From positions 9,764,001-9,828,000 of the forward strand of contig NC_092575.1 in the NCBI RefSeq assembly GCF_037975245.1: 64,000 bases of DNA, read 5' to 3'. This DNA is from Apostichopus japonicus (Eukaryota > Echinodermata > Holothuroidea > Aspidochirotida > Stichopodidae). The notes under the pieces were generated by a model, which was given only the letters and a program-made list of their open reading frames with translations, ran no database searches and was not told the DNA's origin. Positions 23,570-34,742 of this stretch are shown here, in pieces. Position 1 is the stretch's first letter. Each line of letters begins with the position of its first letter. The position numbers were made by a program, and so were the translations under genes.

Positions 23570-26136
23570 AATTTATTTCGAAAGAAACTAAGTATGCATC
23601 GGACCTTTTAAAATTGTGTATTACTCTCATTTAAATATTAAATCGTAGGTCCTACAGAATTGTTTCATGAGGCACACACTATAGAAAAGGTCCGTAGGGT
23701 CAAGCAAAAAAAAATAGTGAGTTGCTTTTCTCAACCATTTTCCATGCAATGATGTTTGGTGATATAAATACAAGAGCAATCGTTGCATATGTATCTGTAA
23801 CCGCATGATATTATATTATGCGACTCGTTCTCGAACACAATAATGCGTTGCCAGGGGTTGTTATATGTGGCGTTCAAAGCTGTTAAATGTTTTACCTTTT
23901 GTTATAATATATTTAACAGAATGTAATCCGACACCGATTAATTTTTACCACAGATGGATAAGTTCACCCATGATCACTGTTAAGTTCCTTCCGTTCGCCT
24001 CGTATAATCATCAACAAAAATGTATTCAATTCAGTTTCCCTCCGTCGGGTGTATCCTTAGACATCACAGAGTCTGTTATGCGAGTTCCATTCTTCTAGGT
24101 CAGTTGGATGAAAATGAATGTCAAAGGTAAGGGGGAGGGGGAGGGACGGGGGTTCTGATTTTTTCCACGACTGCTTACGGTAGTGGGCATGGAAGGGCCA
24201 TGGCTTGGTCCAGGATGGTTGTGGCTTGGATATGGCCAAAGCCTACTCCAACAGGGAGTGCTTTGTCTTCGATATATTTTGCAGAATGATTTAGGCTAGG
24301 TCATACTAATTGTTCAGCCTACCGTGCATCTGTGTATGTACATATCACATATTTATTTCTCTACAAATAAACCCAAGCAAAATGAGTCACACTCACAAGA
24401 TATGCAAATATGCAAAAATCCAAAATGGCGTCTCTTCTGTCTATGAGCAATTAACTAAAAGTCAAGGAATTGGGTTGTCATCTTGTTTTATATTATTTTG
24501 TGATTGTCTATAAAATTTCCTTTTCTTCTGATACCAATTGTGGGTGAAATTGGTTGAAAAATGGCAGAGATATTAGGTTTTTTTTTTAGGAGAGTGTAGT
24601 CTGTGTCTGTATAGTATGTATATATACTCAGTACCTTTGTCGCACTAAATAGACTTATGCTTTTCAAGGTATCTTTGTAATGTATTCAGCTTCTTCTGAA
24701 GATTAATGAGGATGCTGGGGCTGATCTAAACTTCAGTTGACTTTTAGAAAAATGAATAGGTCAAAGGGAAAATTTCCAAGAATTTTAAACGTAAACAAAC
24801 TTTCAAATGAATTGCTTGGATAGGTGTTCAATATAATCTGCCCCCCCCCCCCTAAAAAAAAAATTGTACATCGCTTCATTTTGGTACTTAAACAAAGTAT
24901 GCAGGATGAAGTATGGGGAAGATACAATTAATGCTTTAAAAATGCTCACTCCAACTGTCTGCAATTACATACACTGCTATGATAAGGGCTAGATCACTAC
25001 CAGATTATAGAGCCTTAGTTAGGTCTATCAGTATCAACAATCCACATCAGCTTTGGCATACTTGCTACCTGCTAAAATGGCAAACCAGTAATTATAAATT
25101 GCATTACGTGAATATGTTTACTTTAAAAAAAAATGGTATCAGCGTTACGATAGGCCAATGCTCAAGGCCATTTTAAAATTTACTGCCTCGTAAAGCCTAA
25201 GTATAAGCCCTACTAAGTTATAGGATTAGGCGTAACTAAACTCATGAATAGAATACACTAAGTAGCAGTATAAATCCTCCGTTCGTCCGTGATTCTCTGA
25301 CAAGTATGAGTTGACTATGACAAACAGCAGCTAGCCTATTATATAACTTAATGTATACATTTAACGTTAGGTCTACGTAACGCAGCGAATCAAAAGCAGT
25401 CGTCTATTTAATTTAATTTAGTCGTGAGTCTAGACGCATTTCTCAGTATTGTCACGTTCACTTACAGAATAACTAAACTTACCTACGAATTTGTCAATCA
25501 ACTCTTCCAGGCCGCGAGTTTTTTTTATGCAGGTAGGTTCGTACCATTGTGTATATTGAATAGCCAATCACAGCCAAGTTCATTTTGACGTCATCAAATA
25601 TGCACGTGTCACTCGCTCTAAAGCAGTAAGATTTGTAAACAACGTCAATCTGATGCTGTATGAGCATTGTGAGTTCGAATCTCACATCTGCCGAAAATTT
25701 TTGTTGTTGTCATTAACTCGTTTTTATCTTTTACTTTCTCCCAAACCAAGCATTTTTTGTTCAGAAATCTTTTTCATTTCTTCGCATATTTATAACTTTA
25801 TTTATAGCTCGTTTGGTCGCGAACTGTAGGCCTATGTGGCTTGCGCGTGTATGACGGTGGATTACTAGTATATTTAGTAACGATAAATGACTTTATTTGA
25901 CAAAGTGGTACAAGTTAGGTTGCATTATCTAACTCTGCATCCGTTGATTAACGCTTTGGCGAAAGTTACTTGTAATCATGTAAAGATGACTAAGTGGACT
26001 TTTACTATAATTTTCGGCAATCCTCTATCGTATGCATACGTATACTTCGACTGAATGCTGTGTAATATTTACAAAATGCCATGTATTTTTTTACAACCCA
26101 TGATTTACCTAACATTATTTTATAAATTATGTTCTG
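23570..26136. other. intergenic, nothing recognised
   Basis: Contains homopolymer runs (C-run at 24841-24852) and a tRNA T-arm-like string at about 25667-25695 that lacks the rest of a tRNA. No supported gene. Confidence 0.5.
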
Positions 26137-26196
26137 TGTGTAAGCAAGGGCGGCGCAAGCACTTTTAATCTGGGGGGGGGCACCAACGTCGAAGGG

Positions 26197-26852
26197 CCAA
26201 GGGCGGCGGAACCGGGGGCACAGGGGGCACGTGCCCCCCCCCCCCACTTTTCCTCAGGTTAAAAATGTGCCCTTTTTCTACATAAAAATTGAGGCGTCTC
26301 AAGTTAGCAAGAGGCCAGGGAATTAGAATGAACACTCGGGAAGGGCCGTTTCCGGCCATCTGAGGGGTTTGTAAAACCAAAAATTTTCTTGTACGCTCCG
26401 CGCCAACTGATGGTGGCGCTCCGCCCACATAATCGTGCATACAACTTTGCAAATCCTGGCTACGCCCCTGACTTTTAATGAATTTCTGTGGGTCAAACTC
26501 AAAGCTATTTCGAATGGAAAAATTTGTAAAGATATTAACAAGAAATAAACTCTAATTCCGAAGATTCCTACATTAGCAACTAGCATGATTTCACCTCATT
26601 TTGTCTCAAAAGAAAACTTGTTCCTTGTTTCCCAATTTGCACATTGGATATTGCAGTGCTAGTATGCATATTTTCCTTGAAGGGGGGGGGGGGGGCGTTG
26701 ATGGAGTGATGTGTATACGCAAATAAGATAATACAATATGAGTTATGAAGGGTACTAAATATAAGGCTGCATCAGTCCAATCGAATTTCTGCAAAGTGCC
26801 CTTTGATGTCGGTGCCCCCCCCCCAGATTAAAAGTGCTTCCGCCGCCCTTGC
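26197..26852. mobile_element. MITE 'Y', same family as X, inserted in X in opposite orientation
   Basis: Starts CAAGGGCGGCGGAACC and ends CTTCCGCCGCCCTTG. The 8-bp direct repeats CGAAGGGC (26189-26196 and 26853-26860) come from element X. Its left end matches X's right end and vice versa, so Y lies inverted inside X. It carries its own insertion of a GGAGCGCCACC copy (about 26330-26471). Confidence 0.85.
26330..26471 (-). repeat. GGAGCGCCACC family, copy 2 (nested in Y)
   Basis: Reverse-complement copy with the core GCGCCAACTGATGGTGGCGC and the end AAATCCTGGCTACGCCCCTG. The end reads CAGGGGCGTAGCCAGGATTT on the minus strand, a hAT-style terminus. The opposite end is not defined. Confidence 0.75.
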
Positions 26853-26909
26853 GAAGGGCACTTCGCAGAAATTCAATTGGACTGATGCAGCCTGATATTC
26901 TACGGTATG

Positions 26910-27309
26910 TTCTGAAGTGATTTTATTCACGAGAAATGTGAATTTTCAAATTCTCAACAAATAATGGGCTTAAAACCTTGAAAAGTGGGGCTTTCTGATA
27001 CTGTGGGCCGTGACGTAGAATCACCTACAAAAGCAATGATCAATAGGACATGCAATGAGGTCGAACATGATGTGTGACTGGTGACAATCTTCAAAAGGTT
27101 ATGGATGGAAAAAAACTTTTGGGAAATACTGCGGTTCTCAGGCAAAAGTGTACATCTGGTTGCTCATTTTCAAGCCCGAGAAGTGCCATTTCCGGTGATC
27201 TGGGGGTATCAAAACCCAGAAATTTTCTTGTACGCGCCAACCGATGGTGGCGCTCCGCTTAGATAGTAATTCGCGCCCCCCGGGTTAGAAAATCCTGGAT
27301 ACGCGCCTG
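26910..27309 (-). repeat. GGAGCGCCACC family, copy 3 (long form, nested in X)
   Basis: A 400-bp long-form copy read on the minus strand. It starts CAGGCGCGTATCCAGGATTT and runs through the GCGCCACCATCGGTTGGCGC core to TCACTTCAGAACATAC. It is nearly identical to copy 4 at 28625, in opposite orientation, so the two form a 400-bp inverted repeat about 1.3 kb apart. Confidence 0.85.
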
Positions 27310-28021
27310 GTTATAACACGGCAAATGATTGTATGTTATTGGCATGCGATGTAATAACCAACGCATGTCTATATGATATGCACATTGACATGTTGAACAC
27401 GCGCACATAGCGCGCGAAAAAATTTGGTAATATTTTTCGGGCAAGTCGTTACAGCCCCCCCTCCCCCCCCCCCAAATCAAATTGGGCTCCTACGCCTGTG
27501 GTAGTAAACATTTAAAACTTCCCGAAATATTTCATTCGACGTGGGTTTCGCAATGTAAACTCTTTTTTTATTTAGAAATTTTTATGTAGAAAAAGGGCAC
27601 ATTTTTAACCTGAGGAAAAGTGGGGGGCACGTGCCCCCTGTGCCCCCCCGGTTCCGCCGCCCTTGTGTGTAAGGCTTAAATTTAAATTTCAACTACCCAT
27701 AGGCTACCATCCTCTTTCACGTCATCATACAGCTACATCACTGAATTTTATTTTAACTTTACATTTTGAAATCTGCTCATTGCTTTATCAGTCATCTTCA
27801 TTTCGAAACAAATACTGTTAGCAATTAGGGTTGTGTGGATAATGATGTACATGTCAGCGTTTTTCCTAAGGCGGGCGTATGCTTAACAACGGCGAAGTCC
27901 CGCACAACGTAATAGGAAAAATTAAATGGAAACAGAGAACGGAAAGCTAACACTTGATTTAGTTTTGACATTGCCCCATATGTGAGAGGACTAAACAAGG
28001 TTTATGTGTGGTCGTTAGAAC

Positions 28022-28398
28022 CAGTGGCGTAGGAAGGTACTTTTGAGTGGGGGGGGGCTGAAGACTGATGGCCGGCCTGGGGGAGGGGTCTAAGGGTATG
28101 GGGTGTCCCCCTCCCCTTTGGATTTTTTTTTTGCATTTCCAGGTGGCCTCAGATGCAATTTGGTGCAATATAGCACACTTCAACCCACCCACTTCATTTT
28201 GTATAGAATTTTGCATTTTCACCTGGCCTGAGATGCAATTTGGTGCTCCAAATGAGATTTTTTTTCTCATTTGGAAATGCAAAAGGGGTTTTCTGGCTTG
28301 CGAAGCGGAGGGGGGGGGGCAGAATGATACTTCCGCCCCTCCATATTTTAACTGGGGGGGGGGGCTGGCGCACCCAGCCCCCGGTTCCTACGCCCTTG
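28022..28398 (+). mobile_element. 377-bp hAT-type MITE, TSD GTTAGAAC
   Basis: Starts CAGTGGCGTAGGAAGG and ends CCTACGCCCTTG, with perfect 8-bp TSDs at 28014-28021 and 28399-28406. The interior has two similar blocks (GATGCAATTTGGTGC…) and CATTTGGAAATGC. It is the same family as 47236-47615, in opposite orientation. Confidence 0.92.
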
Positions 28399-28624
28399 GT
28401 TAGAACATATGATAGAAGTAGGCCTAAGCTAGGAATGGTAAAGGAACTCGATGTTACTGTGACAAACTTATACAAGGCAAAATATATGAAAAATCAAGCA
28501 AGTTTTCGCATGAACTAACGGTGTTGTCTCGATGCGTTTTAGAATACCACAACATTTCTATACGTTATGCGTCTGGATTGCAATCTTGTGCAACATACTC
28601 ATATATATATATATATATATATAT

Positions 28625-29035
28625 CAGGCGCGTATCCAGGATTTTCTAACCCGGGGGCGCGAATTACTATCTAAGCGGAGCGCCACCATCGGTTGGCGCG
28701 CAGCGTACAAGGAAATTTCTGGTTTTGATAGCCCCCCAGATCACCGGAAATGGCACTTCTCGGGCTTGAAAATGAGCAACCAGATGTACACTTTTGCCTG
28801 AGAACCAAGTATTTCCCAAAAGTGTTTTTCCATCCATATAACCTTTTTGAAGATTGTCACCAGTCACACATCATGTTCGACCTTATTGCATGTCCTATGG
28901 ATGATTGCTTTTGTAGGTGATTCTACGTCACGGCCCACAATATCCGAAAGCCCCACTTTTGAAGGTTTTAAGCCCATTATTTGTTGAGAATTTGAAAATT
29001 CACATTTCTCGTGAATAAAATCACTTGAAAACATA
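28625..29035 (+). repeat. GGAGCGCCACC family, copy 4 (long form)
   Basis: Long-form copy following an (AT)n run. It begins CAGGCGCGTATCCAGGATTT, includes the core, and ends near GAAAACATAC. It matches copy 3 almost base for base, apart from a few substitutions and small indels. Confidence 0.85.
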
Positions 29036-29302
29036 CCCATAATGTTGCACAAAATTCAATCTATGGACAAGCAATATAGAAAAACCTCCTTGAACCCCTA
29101 ACAGACAGGTCAAAGTTGCACGAGTAGAGGAAAGTATGATGAAGAATGTTGGTGAGGAAATTTTGGAAAATTCCGACACAGTTAATTTATTGGTGTATAA
29201 ATATTGCAACCTCTTATAATGGCTATTATAAAACTTGGTTGAAGGAAATGAAAAATAGCAGATATTTCCGATATCAGGTATATCGAAACCGAACACTACA
29301 CA

Positions 29303-29751
29303 CATAGGCGTAGGTCCCGTAGGAGGCGGTAGCTGCAGCCCCCCTCCCCCCCCCCCCCGCAACCAAATTTTTCCCCATCTTTTTCGGGCACCTACTGAAA
29401 GAAAAATAAATAGCAATGAATAGCTTAAAAATGATCTCCTTGGTAATTAAAATAAAGTTGTAAGCTTGGCCGACATTACTACTGTAAAAGAGAGTTTTGA
29501 CATAAATGGATCTGTATGATTTTTCTCCATCTACATAAGACATTTTGTTGTTTACATAGCATCCAGTGGTATACTGTGGAACTTTGACGGACCGTGCGGT
29601 ACACGATGCCATGCACTGTAATGACCGATGCTTGCTTATTTGATATTGGCATTGCTATGTTGAACGCGCGCTTCGCGCGCGAAAAATTTTGGGCTTTTTT
29701 TTCGGGCAAGTCATTACAGCCCCCAAATCCAATTGGGCTCCTACGCCTTTA
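29303..29751. mobile_element. 449-bp MITE, ends (C)ATAGGCGTAGG / CCTACGCC, TSD ACTACACA
   Basis: The left end CATAGGCGTAGGTCCC and the right end GGGCTCCTACGCCTTTA are inverted relatives. ACTACACA flanks it at 29295-29302 and 29752-29759, and the identity extends to ACTACACACATAG if the start is drawn later. Near the right end is a GC-rich palindrome GCGCGCTTCGCGCGC. A fragment of the same family lies at 27320-27500. Confidence 0.75.
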
Positions 29752-29849
29752 ACTACACACATAGACAGTTTTTGAGGCTGTTCATCGCGGAACATGCATT
29801 TCAATGCTCACTGATATGATGTTATATCTGCTCTTTGCTTTACAAATTC

Positions 29850-30010
29850 GAACAGGCGTGTAGCGAGTAATTGCCAAAGGAGGGGCGAAGCCTGTAGGCA
29901 AACTATCTAAGCGAAGCGCCACCATGAGTTGGCGCGAAGCGTACAAGAAAAATTTTGGCCGAAAATGCCTCCCAGATCGCTGGAAATGACACTTCCCAGG
30001 CCTTGTAAGT
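29850..30010 (+). repeat. GGAGCGCCACC family, copy 5
   Basis: Diverged copy, starting CAGGCGTGTAGCGAG, with the core CTATCTAAGCGAAGCGCCAC and GTACAAGAAAAATTTTGG. The left end and core are conserved. The right end fades after about 30010. Confidence 0.7.
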
Positions 30011-30390
30011 TGCATCTAAGCATTGTTTTTTTTTTGAAATTACTAGCGATGTCATAAAGAAAATTTGCTCGGGGGGGGGCTGTCGCCCCCTTCCCGAAAT
30101 GCGTCATGTACCCCGACGACTCGGTCGAGTTCAAGACCAGCCACAGTTGGTTCCATATAGCACAATTGTACAATTGTTTAAGGCGTCCATATACACACAC
30201 ACGTGTTATGATAGACCATATATAGTATTTATATAGATACATTAGTGAGAGAGGAAAAATGGAAACGTCAAAAATGGAGTTGTCGGTTTAAGGGGTAGGG
30301 TGAGGCGCACACACCCTCCGTAATCCTTGATCTGTCACTGGCTATACCCTGTGTATATTATAGGGATCAGCGCTTTAACTATGACTGTTC

Positions 30391-30545
30391 CTCTTTCTCT
30401 TCCCGAGGTCTTGGCTATCTTCTACTCCTTCCTTTTTTCCTTTTTCTCTCTTTTTTCTTTTTCTTTTCCCTTCCTTCCTCTCCTCCTTTTCTTTTTTTCC
30501 CCCTCCTTTTCCCTTTTTTCTTCTCTTTTTTTCTCTCGTCTTTTC
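30391..30545 (+). repeat. polypyrimidine tract
   Basis: About 150 bp of almost uninterrupted C/T on the plus strand. It has mirror-like runs that could form triplex DNA (inference). Flanked on the right by a C/G-rich MITE end and (AT)n. Confidence 0.85.
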
Positions 30546-30644
30546 CTTACCCGGGGGGCGCGCGCCCCCAACGCCCCCCCCCCTGGATACGCACCTGTAT
30601 ATATATATATATAACAAAAGGGAGACCATCAACCCAACCCAGGA

Positions 30645-31260
30645 AAAAATTTACCTCAAATTTACCGCGGTAACATACCACACTTTTACCACGGTAAAAC
30701 CGTGGTAAAAATGCGGTAAATCTGTTGTACATTACCGCGGTGTTTTGGACCTATGGAAGCGGTTAACCGCAGTTTACCGCAGTAAATTACCACAAATTTA
30801 CCATGGTTTTACCTCGCTTTTACCCCAAATTTACCGCAATTTACCACGGGGTAACCATACTTTTACCGCGCTTTTACAACACTTTTACCCTATATCTACC
30901 ACAGTTTTACCGTTCTTTACCGTATATTTACCACGCATTTTCCTTAGTTTTACCTCAATTTACCATACTTTTACCACAGTTTACCGTTCTTTAACCCCAA
31001 TTTTACCATGGTTTTACCACGCTTTTACCCTAAATTTACCACAGTTTTACCGTTCTTTTACCCCAATTTTACCGTATATTTACCACGCTTATTCCTTAGT
31101 TTTACCTCAATTTACCACACTTTTACAACAGTTTACCATTCTTTTACTCCAATTTTACCATGGTTTTACCGAAGATTTATCACACTTTTACCTTAGTTTT
31201 ACCTCAGTTTACCATGTTTTTACACTAATTGTAGGACAGTTTTACCTCACATTGAGCATG
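30645..31260. repeat. TTTACC-type satellite with ~205-bp higher-order period
   Basis: Built from 10-11-bp words of the form TTTTACC-A/C-CA. The landmark ACCATGGTTTTACC recurs at about 30801, 31006 and 31157. The left part is palindromic (CCACGGTAAAACCGTGG, TACCGCGGTA). The 203-codon open frame across it (30745-31356) reflects the absence of stop words in the repeat, not a gene. Confidence 0.85.
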
Positions 31261-31805
31261 ATCTTTATTTCACCCATCAGTGTACTGTATCATAATTTGG
31301 CTATAAACCTTTATCCTTTTTGTAATGGTTGTATGCATGTAAGTCAAAAGTTGTAGCATGCAACAGTTTTTAACGCCACCCTTTTAATGTGGTTAGGTTT
31401 TATTGTATTACTTCCTGTATATATTATTTGGTTATTACTTTACGAAAGATGTACGACACATGTCAGGTACATTGTATATATAATTATACTTTTTAAACTC
31501 TTAATGCACTGTTACTGTGTACTTTATTCAACGGTGTCCTCGAGTCTCTCTCTACAATCCCCTTCCTCACTTGCCAAATGGGTACTTCACCATACTACCG
31601 AAGCGGAAAGCGTTACAATATATTAACTTGGATATTTCAATTTCACTTTCTTTTTGGACATTTATTGAAGTTTGGCTCTCCGAAAATGACGTGGGTTGTT
31701 TTCAATTAACTATTGTTGTTACATAGACTGTTCAAGGTTTCAACAATGTGGCATTTCACAGAACAATGAACTTGACATTTCTAAAGGTGTTTACTCATTC
31801 TAGGG

Positions 31806-32136
31806 CAGGGTTGTCCAACCTACGGCCCGCGGGCCACAGTCCGGCCCGCCGCAGGGTTGCGTCCAGCCCGCCAGAGATGCTCTACGGTGCGAAATTTTAG
31901 TGAGCAGATTTATTGATAACAATTTGAAGCTATATAATCAATCATTCGAACCTTCTGGGTCCAAAAAACTGCATACAGGTCAGTTTGTGTGACACTCTCT
32001 CAGCGGAGGAGGGGGCGGCTGAACTTTATTCATCTGTTTTATCGAAAAATCGAGCGTAGGGTTCATGCGGCCCCCCCCCCCCCTTCATCATAATCATTCC
32101 ATGTGGCCCTCCTCTGCAGAAGGTTGGACAACCCTG
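31806..32136. mobile_element. 331-bp hAT MITE, ends CAGGGTTGTCCAACC, TSD TTCTAGGG
   Basis: CAGGGTTGTCCAACCTACGG at the left and GGTTGGACAACCCTG at the right form perfect 15-bp inverted repeats. Perfect 8-bp TSDs TTCTAGGG lie at 31798-31805 and 32137-32144. The CGGCCCGCGGGCC subterminal block is typical of a widespread hAT group. No ORF. Confidence 0.93.
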
Positions 32137-32334
32137 TTCTAGGGGAATGTGGTTGAAAGCACTTTTAACTAGTTTCTATATTTGCTGTATAATTGGAGAA
32201 GAACGAAAGTACATAAACATCTATTGCGTGTATCTTTATTAGAATATACTTTTCTTACTATAGATGCAATGTAATTGATTGTGTGAAACCAAAAACGGAC
32301 TGCTGGTTATGATGAAATACGCCCGGTCGTGGTG

Positions 32335-33360
32335 CGTATAGTGTTATTCATCTCATTTCAAAGCCGCCAAATCATATTTCGCGGATTAACGTATGACTGG
32401 ATCACAAGTTATTTGACAGGAAGGAAACAACTTACTTCTTTCAAAAATAAAAATTCTAACTTGCAAACAGTCTCTTGTGATGGTGTTCCCCAAAGGATCC
32501 GGCAGTCTTGGGCCACTACTCTTTGTCATCTACATGAACGGTTACATCTCTATGTTCCGACGTCTCTATGTTCCGACGTCTCTATGTTCCGACAATTTTT
32601 TTTGGACTCTAATTTTTTTGGACCAACATTTTTTCGGACCCATTTTTTCGGACCCAATTTTTTCGGACCCATTTTTTCGGACCCAATTTGTTGGTACTTC
32701 ATGTTTTTGGAGACTCATTGTTTTTGGACCCCCATTTTAAAAAGTGTAAAGACACAGATGAACAACGCCTTGAGAGTATACATTTCTTGGTTCACCTTAT
32801 TGACTCGAAGCTTAATTGGCATGAACATTCTTCTCACCTGTGTTCGCTTGTAGACTTTAAAAGATATTGCCGAAACATAACCTTCGTACTATTTATCTAA
32901 CTGGTGTTTATCCCAATCTCATGCTACTGTGGTCTTGCTTGGTCGGGTACTAGTAACTCCGCTTTAAGAAAGTTATTTGTTCTCTAAAAAAACGAGCTAT
33001 CAGACATATTATGTATTCTGCACCACTCGAACACACCAGTGCACTTTTGAAGTGTTAAAATAATCTGACATAATCAAAGTTAATATTGCAACCTTCACCT
33101 ATCGCTTCTTCAACAATCTCTTATCTTGGGTTTTTCTGTTTTATTCGTTCGGAATTCCCTAGTTCACAATTATCAAACACGTCAAAACAATTGTCTTCGT
33201 CTTCCTCTTCCTGGCAATTGGCCAACTTTTTTGAAGACAAGCTTGCATTATCGAGCCATCAGCACCTGGAATTCCATTCCACAGAGTTTAACTTTTAAGC
33301 ATAATATACACTCCTTTCATTACAACTTTTCTAGATCCCTTATAAACCTCTACTAAGAAT
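32335..33360 (+). pseudogene. decayed LINE, reverse transcriptase C-terminal half
   Basis: Remnants in several frames: WITSYLTGRKQ, then GVPQ…GSGSLGPLLFVIYMNG (split by a frameshift near 32490), FLVHLIDSKLNWHEH, IYLTGVYPNLM, KKRAIRHIMYSAP and VHNYQTRQ…YRAISTWNSIPQSL. This order and these motifs match the post-catalytic RT region and C-terminus of CR1/L2/Jockey-group LINEs. The YADD region has been replaced by short tandem repeats (32555-32730). Dead copy. Confidence 0.75.
32545..32735 (+). repeat. two micro-arrays inside the decayed LINE
   Basis: Three head-to-tail copies of a 16-bp unit TCTCTATGTTCCGACG are followed by about seven copies of a ~14-17-bp unit TTTTTTCGGACCCA. They occupy the place where the LINE's catalytic YADD segment should be. 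Confidence 0.85.
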
Positions 33361-34740
33361 CTAAGTTTTCATTTTGTATTTTGTACGCTGTAGCCATCCC
33401 TTTGTTATTGTATTCTATTCCCCCTAAAATATATGTATATACACGATTGTATATGTGTTTGTGTTAAATGAAAAAATCAATGAATGAATCTAAATCTCTT
33501 TCATGAAACTCTCTTTCATGCAACAAATTCCTCTCCACGGAAGATTCTAGCTCCCAGGATCATTAATTACTTTACGAACACATAGCAGCTTGTGTTGGAT
33601 ACACATAATTTCACATTCAACAACAAACTTTTTACCATGTATTCAAACTGTAACTTTGTAAATTAATGGAAATATTCTGTCTGAAAACGGAAAATGTTTG
33701 ACCCATATACAACACAGATTTTAATTTTACATCACTTTAGTACATGTTGACACATAAAATTTACCAGAATAAACAGAAATGAATCTGTTTTGATACAAAC
33801 CTTGGATGTGCATATACAGTGGCTGTTTCACACTTATGAAAAAAACACGGAAACTGATTGCCAGCTTATCTTTTGTAAGAATATATACGGAGACATTTAT
33901 TGCAGTGTAGTGTACATATATGGTAGACTATATAGTAACGTGTTACTTGCATTTCACGCCTAAGCGGTGATGTTGTGCACATGCGTGCATAAGTTATGTT
34001 GTCTGATGATTGTCTCATATTGCAGGCGTGAGACTTGAGTAACAACATGCTGTAAGTTACCGTATAGGTTTACTATATTATATATATAGATAGATATATA
34101 TGTATAGAAAAGACTGTACATTGAAATGTATGTCTAACATTAATATGTACACTGAACTCGCTCCCCGATCAATTTAATCAGGCAAAAAAGCAACAAAAAG
34201 CACCAAAAAAGTTAAGGAAAAAAATAACATTTCATATTAATAAAAAAAAATCCTTTTCAGAATAAGTGTTTGTTTTTTGGCTACAGGCCTAGCCCTTCAA
34301 GTTATAAAAAATCACATTTTTGATATCATATAGTTAGATATATCCATACATATATGTGGGAAGATTTCATATAGCTTATTCCAATTGACCCAAACAAAAC
34401 AAAATACAGTATAAAATAGGAAATCCGCTGCCATAAGGCAACTGCAAACTGCACTTCCATTGGAAAACTCGATATAGTATAATGTCACTAAAAACAATGA
34501 ATTTTTAGTGGGGGTGGGGGTAGATTGAAATAGAAAACATGTCTGTATTGTAACTGTCAAGAGAAATTCAATTTTGGTCAGCACAATTACCTTTCGTACA
34601 CTTTTCTATCCTCGCTTATGGCTATGTAAATATACACTGTATACTCACAGGAGTGTTTATCTGTGGACACTGTAACCATGGCATCCAATGCATGGGCGCT
34701 TTAACTAGTGGCGTCGCATGAATATATGGCGTTCTGTGGT
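33361..34740. other. intergenic, 3' flank of the fucosyltransferase gene
   Basis: AT-rich non-coding sequence. I see no exon. The 3' UTR of the minus-strand gene at 34743-36122 should lie in the right part. Confidence 0.5.
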
Positions 34741-34742
34741 TA

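Larger units (their letters stand above)
26145..27665. mobile_element. MITE 'X' (CAAGGGCGGCG ends), TSD TGTGTAAG, carrying nested insertions
   Basis: Starts CAAGGGCGGCGCAAGC and ends TTCCGCCGCCCTTG, with perfect 8-bp TSDs TGTGTAAG at 26137-26144 and 27666-27673. It is inflated to 1.5 kb by insertions: element Y (26197-26852), a GGAGCGCCACC family copy (about 26910-27309) and a fragment ending GGGCTCCTACGCCTG (about 27320-27500). Its two ends differ internally, one bearing CACTTTTAATCTGGGG and the other CACTTTTCCTCAGG, which gives it polarity. Confidence 0.85.

Noticed and set aside
25640-25705. tRNA gene suggested by the T-arm-like string GTGAGTTCGAATCTCAC
   Set aside because: No matching acceptor, D arm or anticodon arm was found upstream. 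At most it is a decayed tRNA-derived repeat tail.
30745-31356. 203-codon open frame with Tyr/Phe/Pro repeats
   Set aside because: It comes from the TTTACC satellite; neighbouring frames are open too and there is no splice or protein context.
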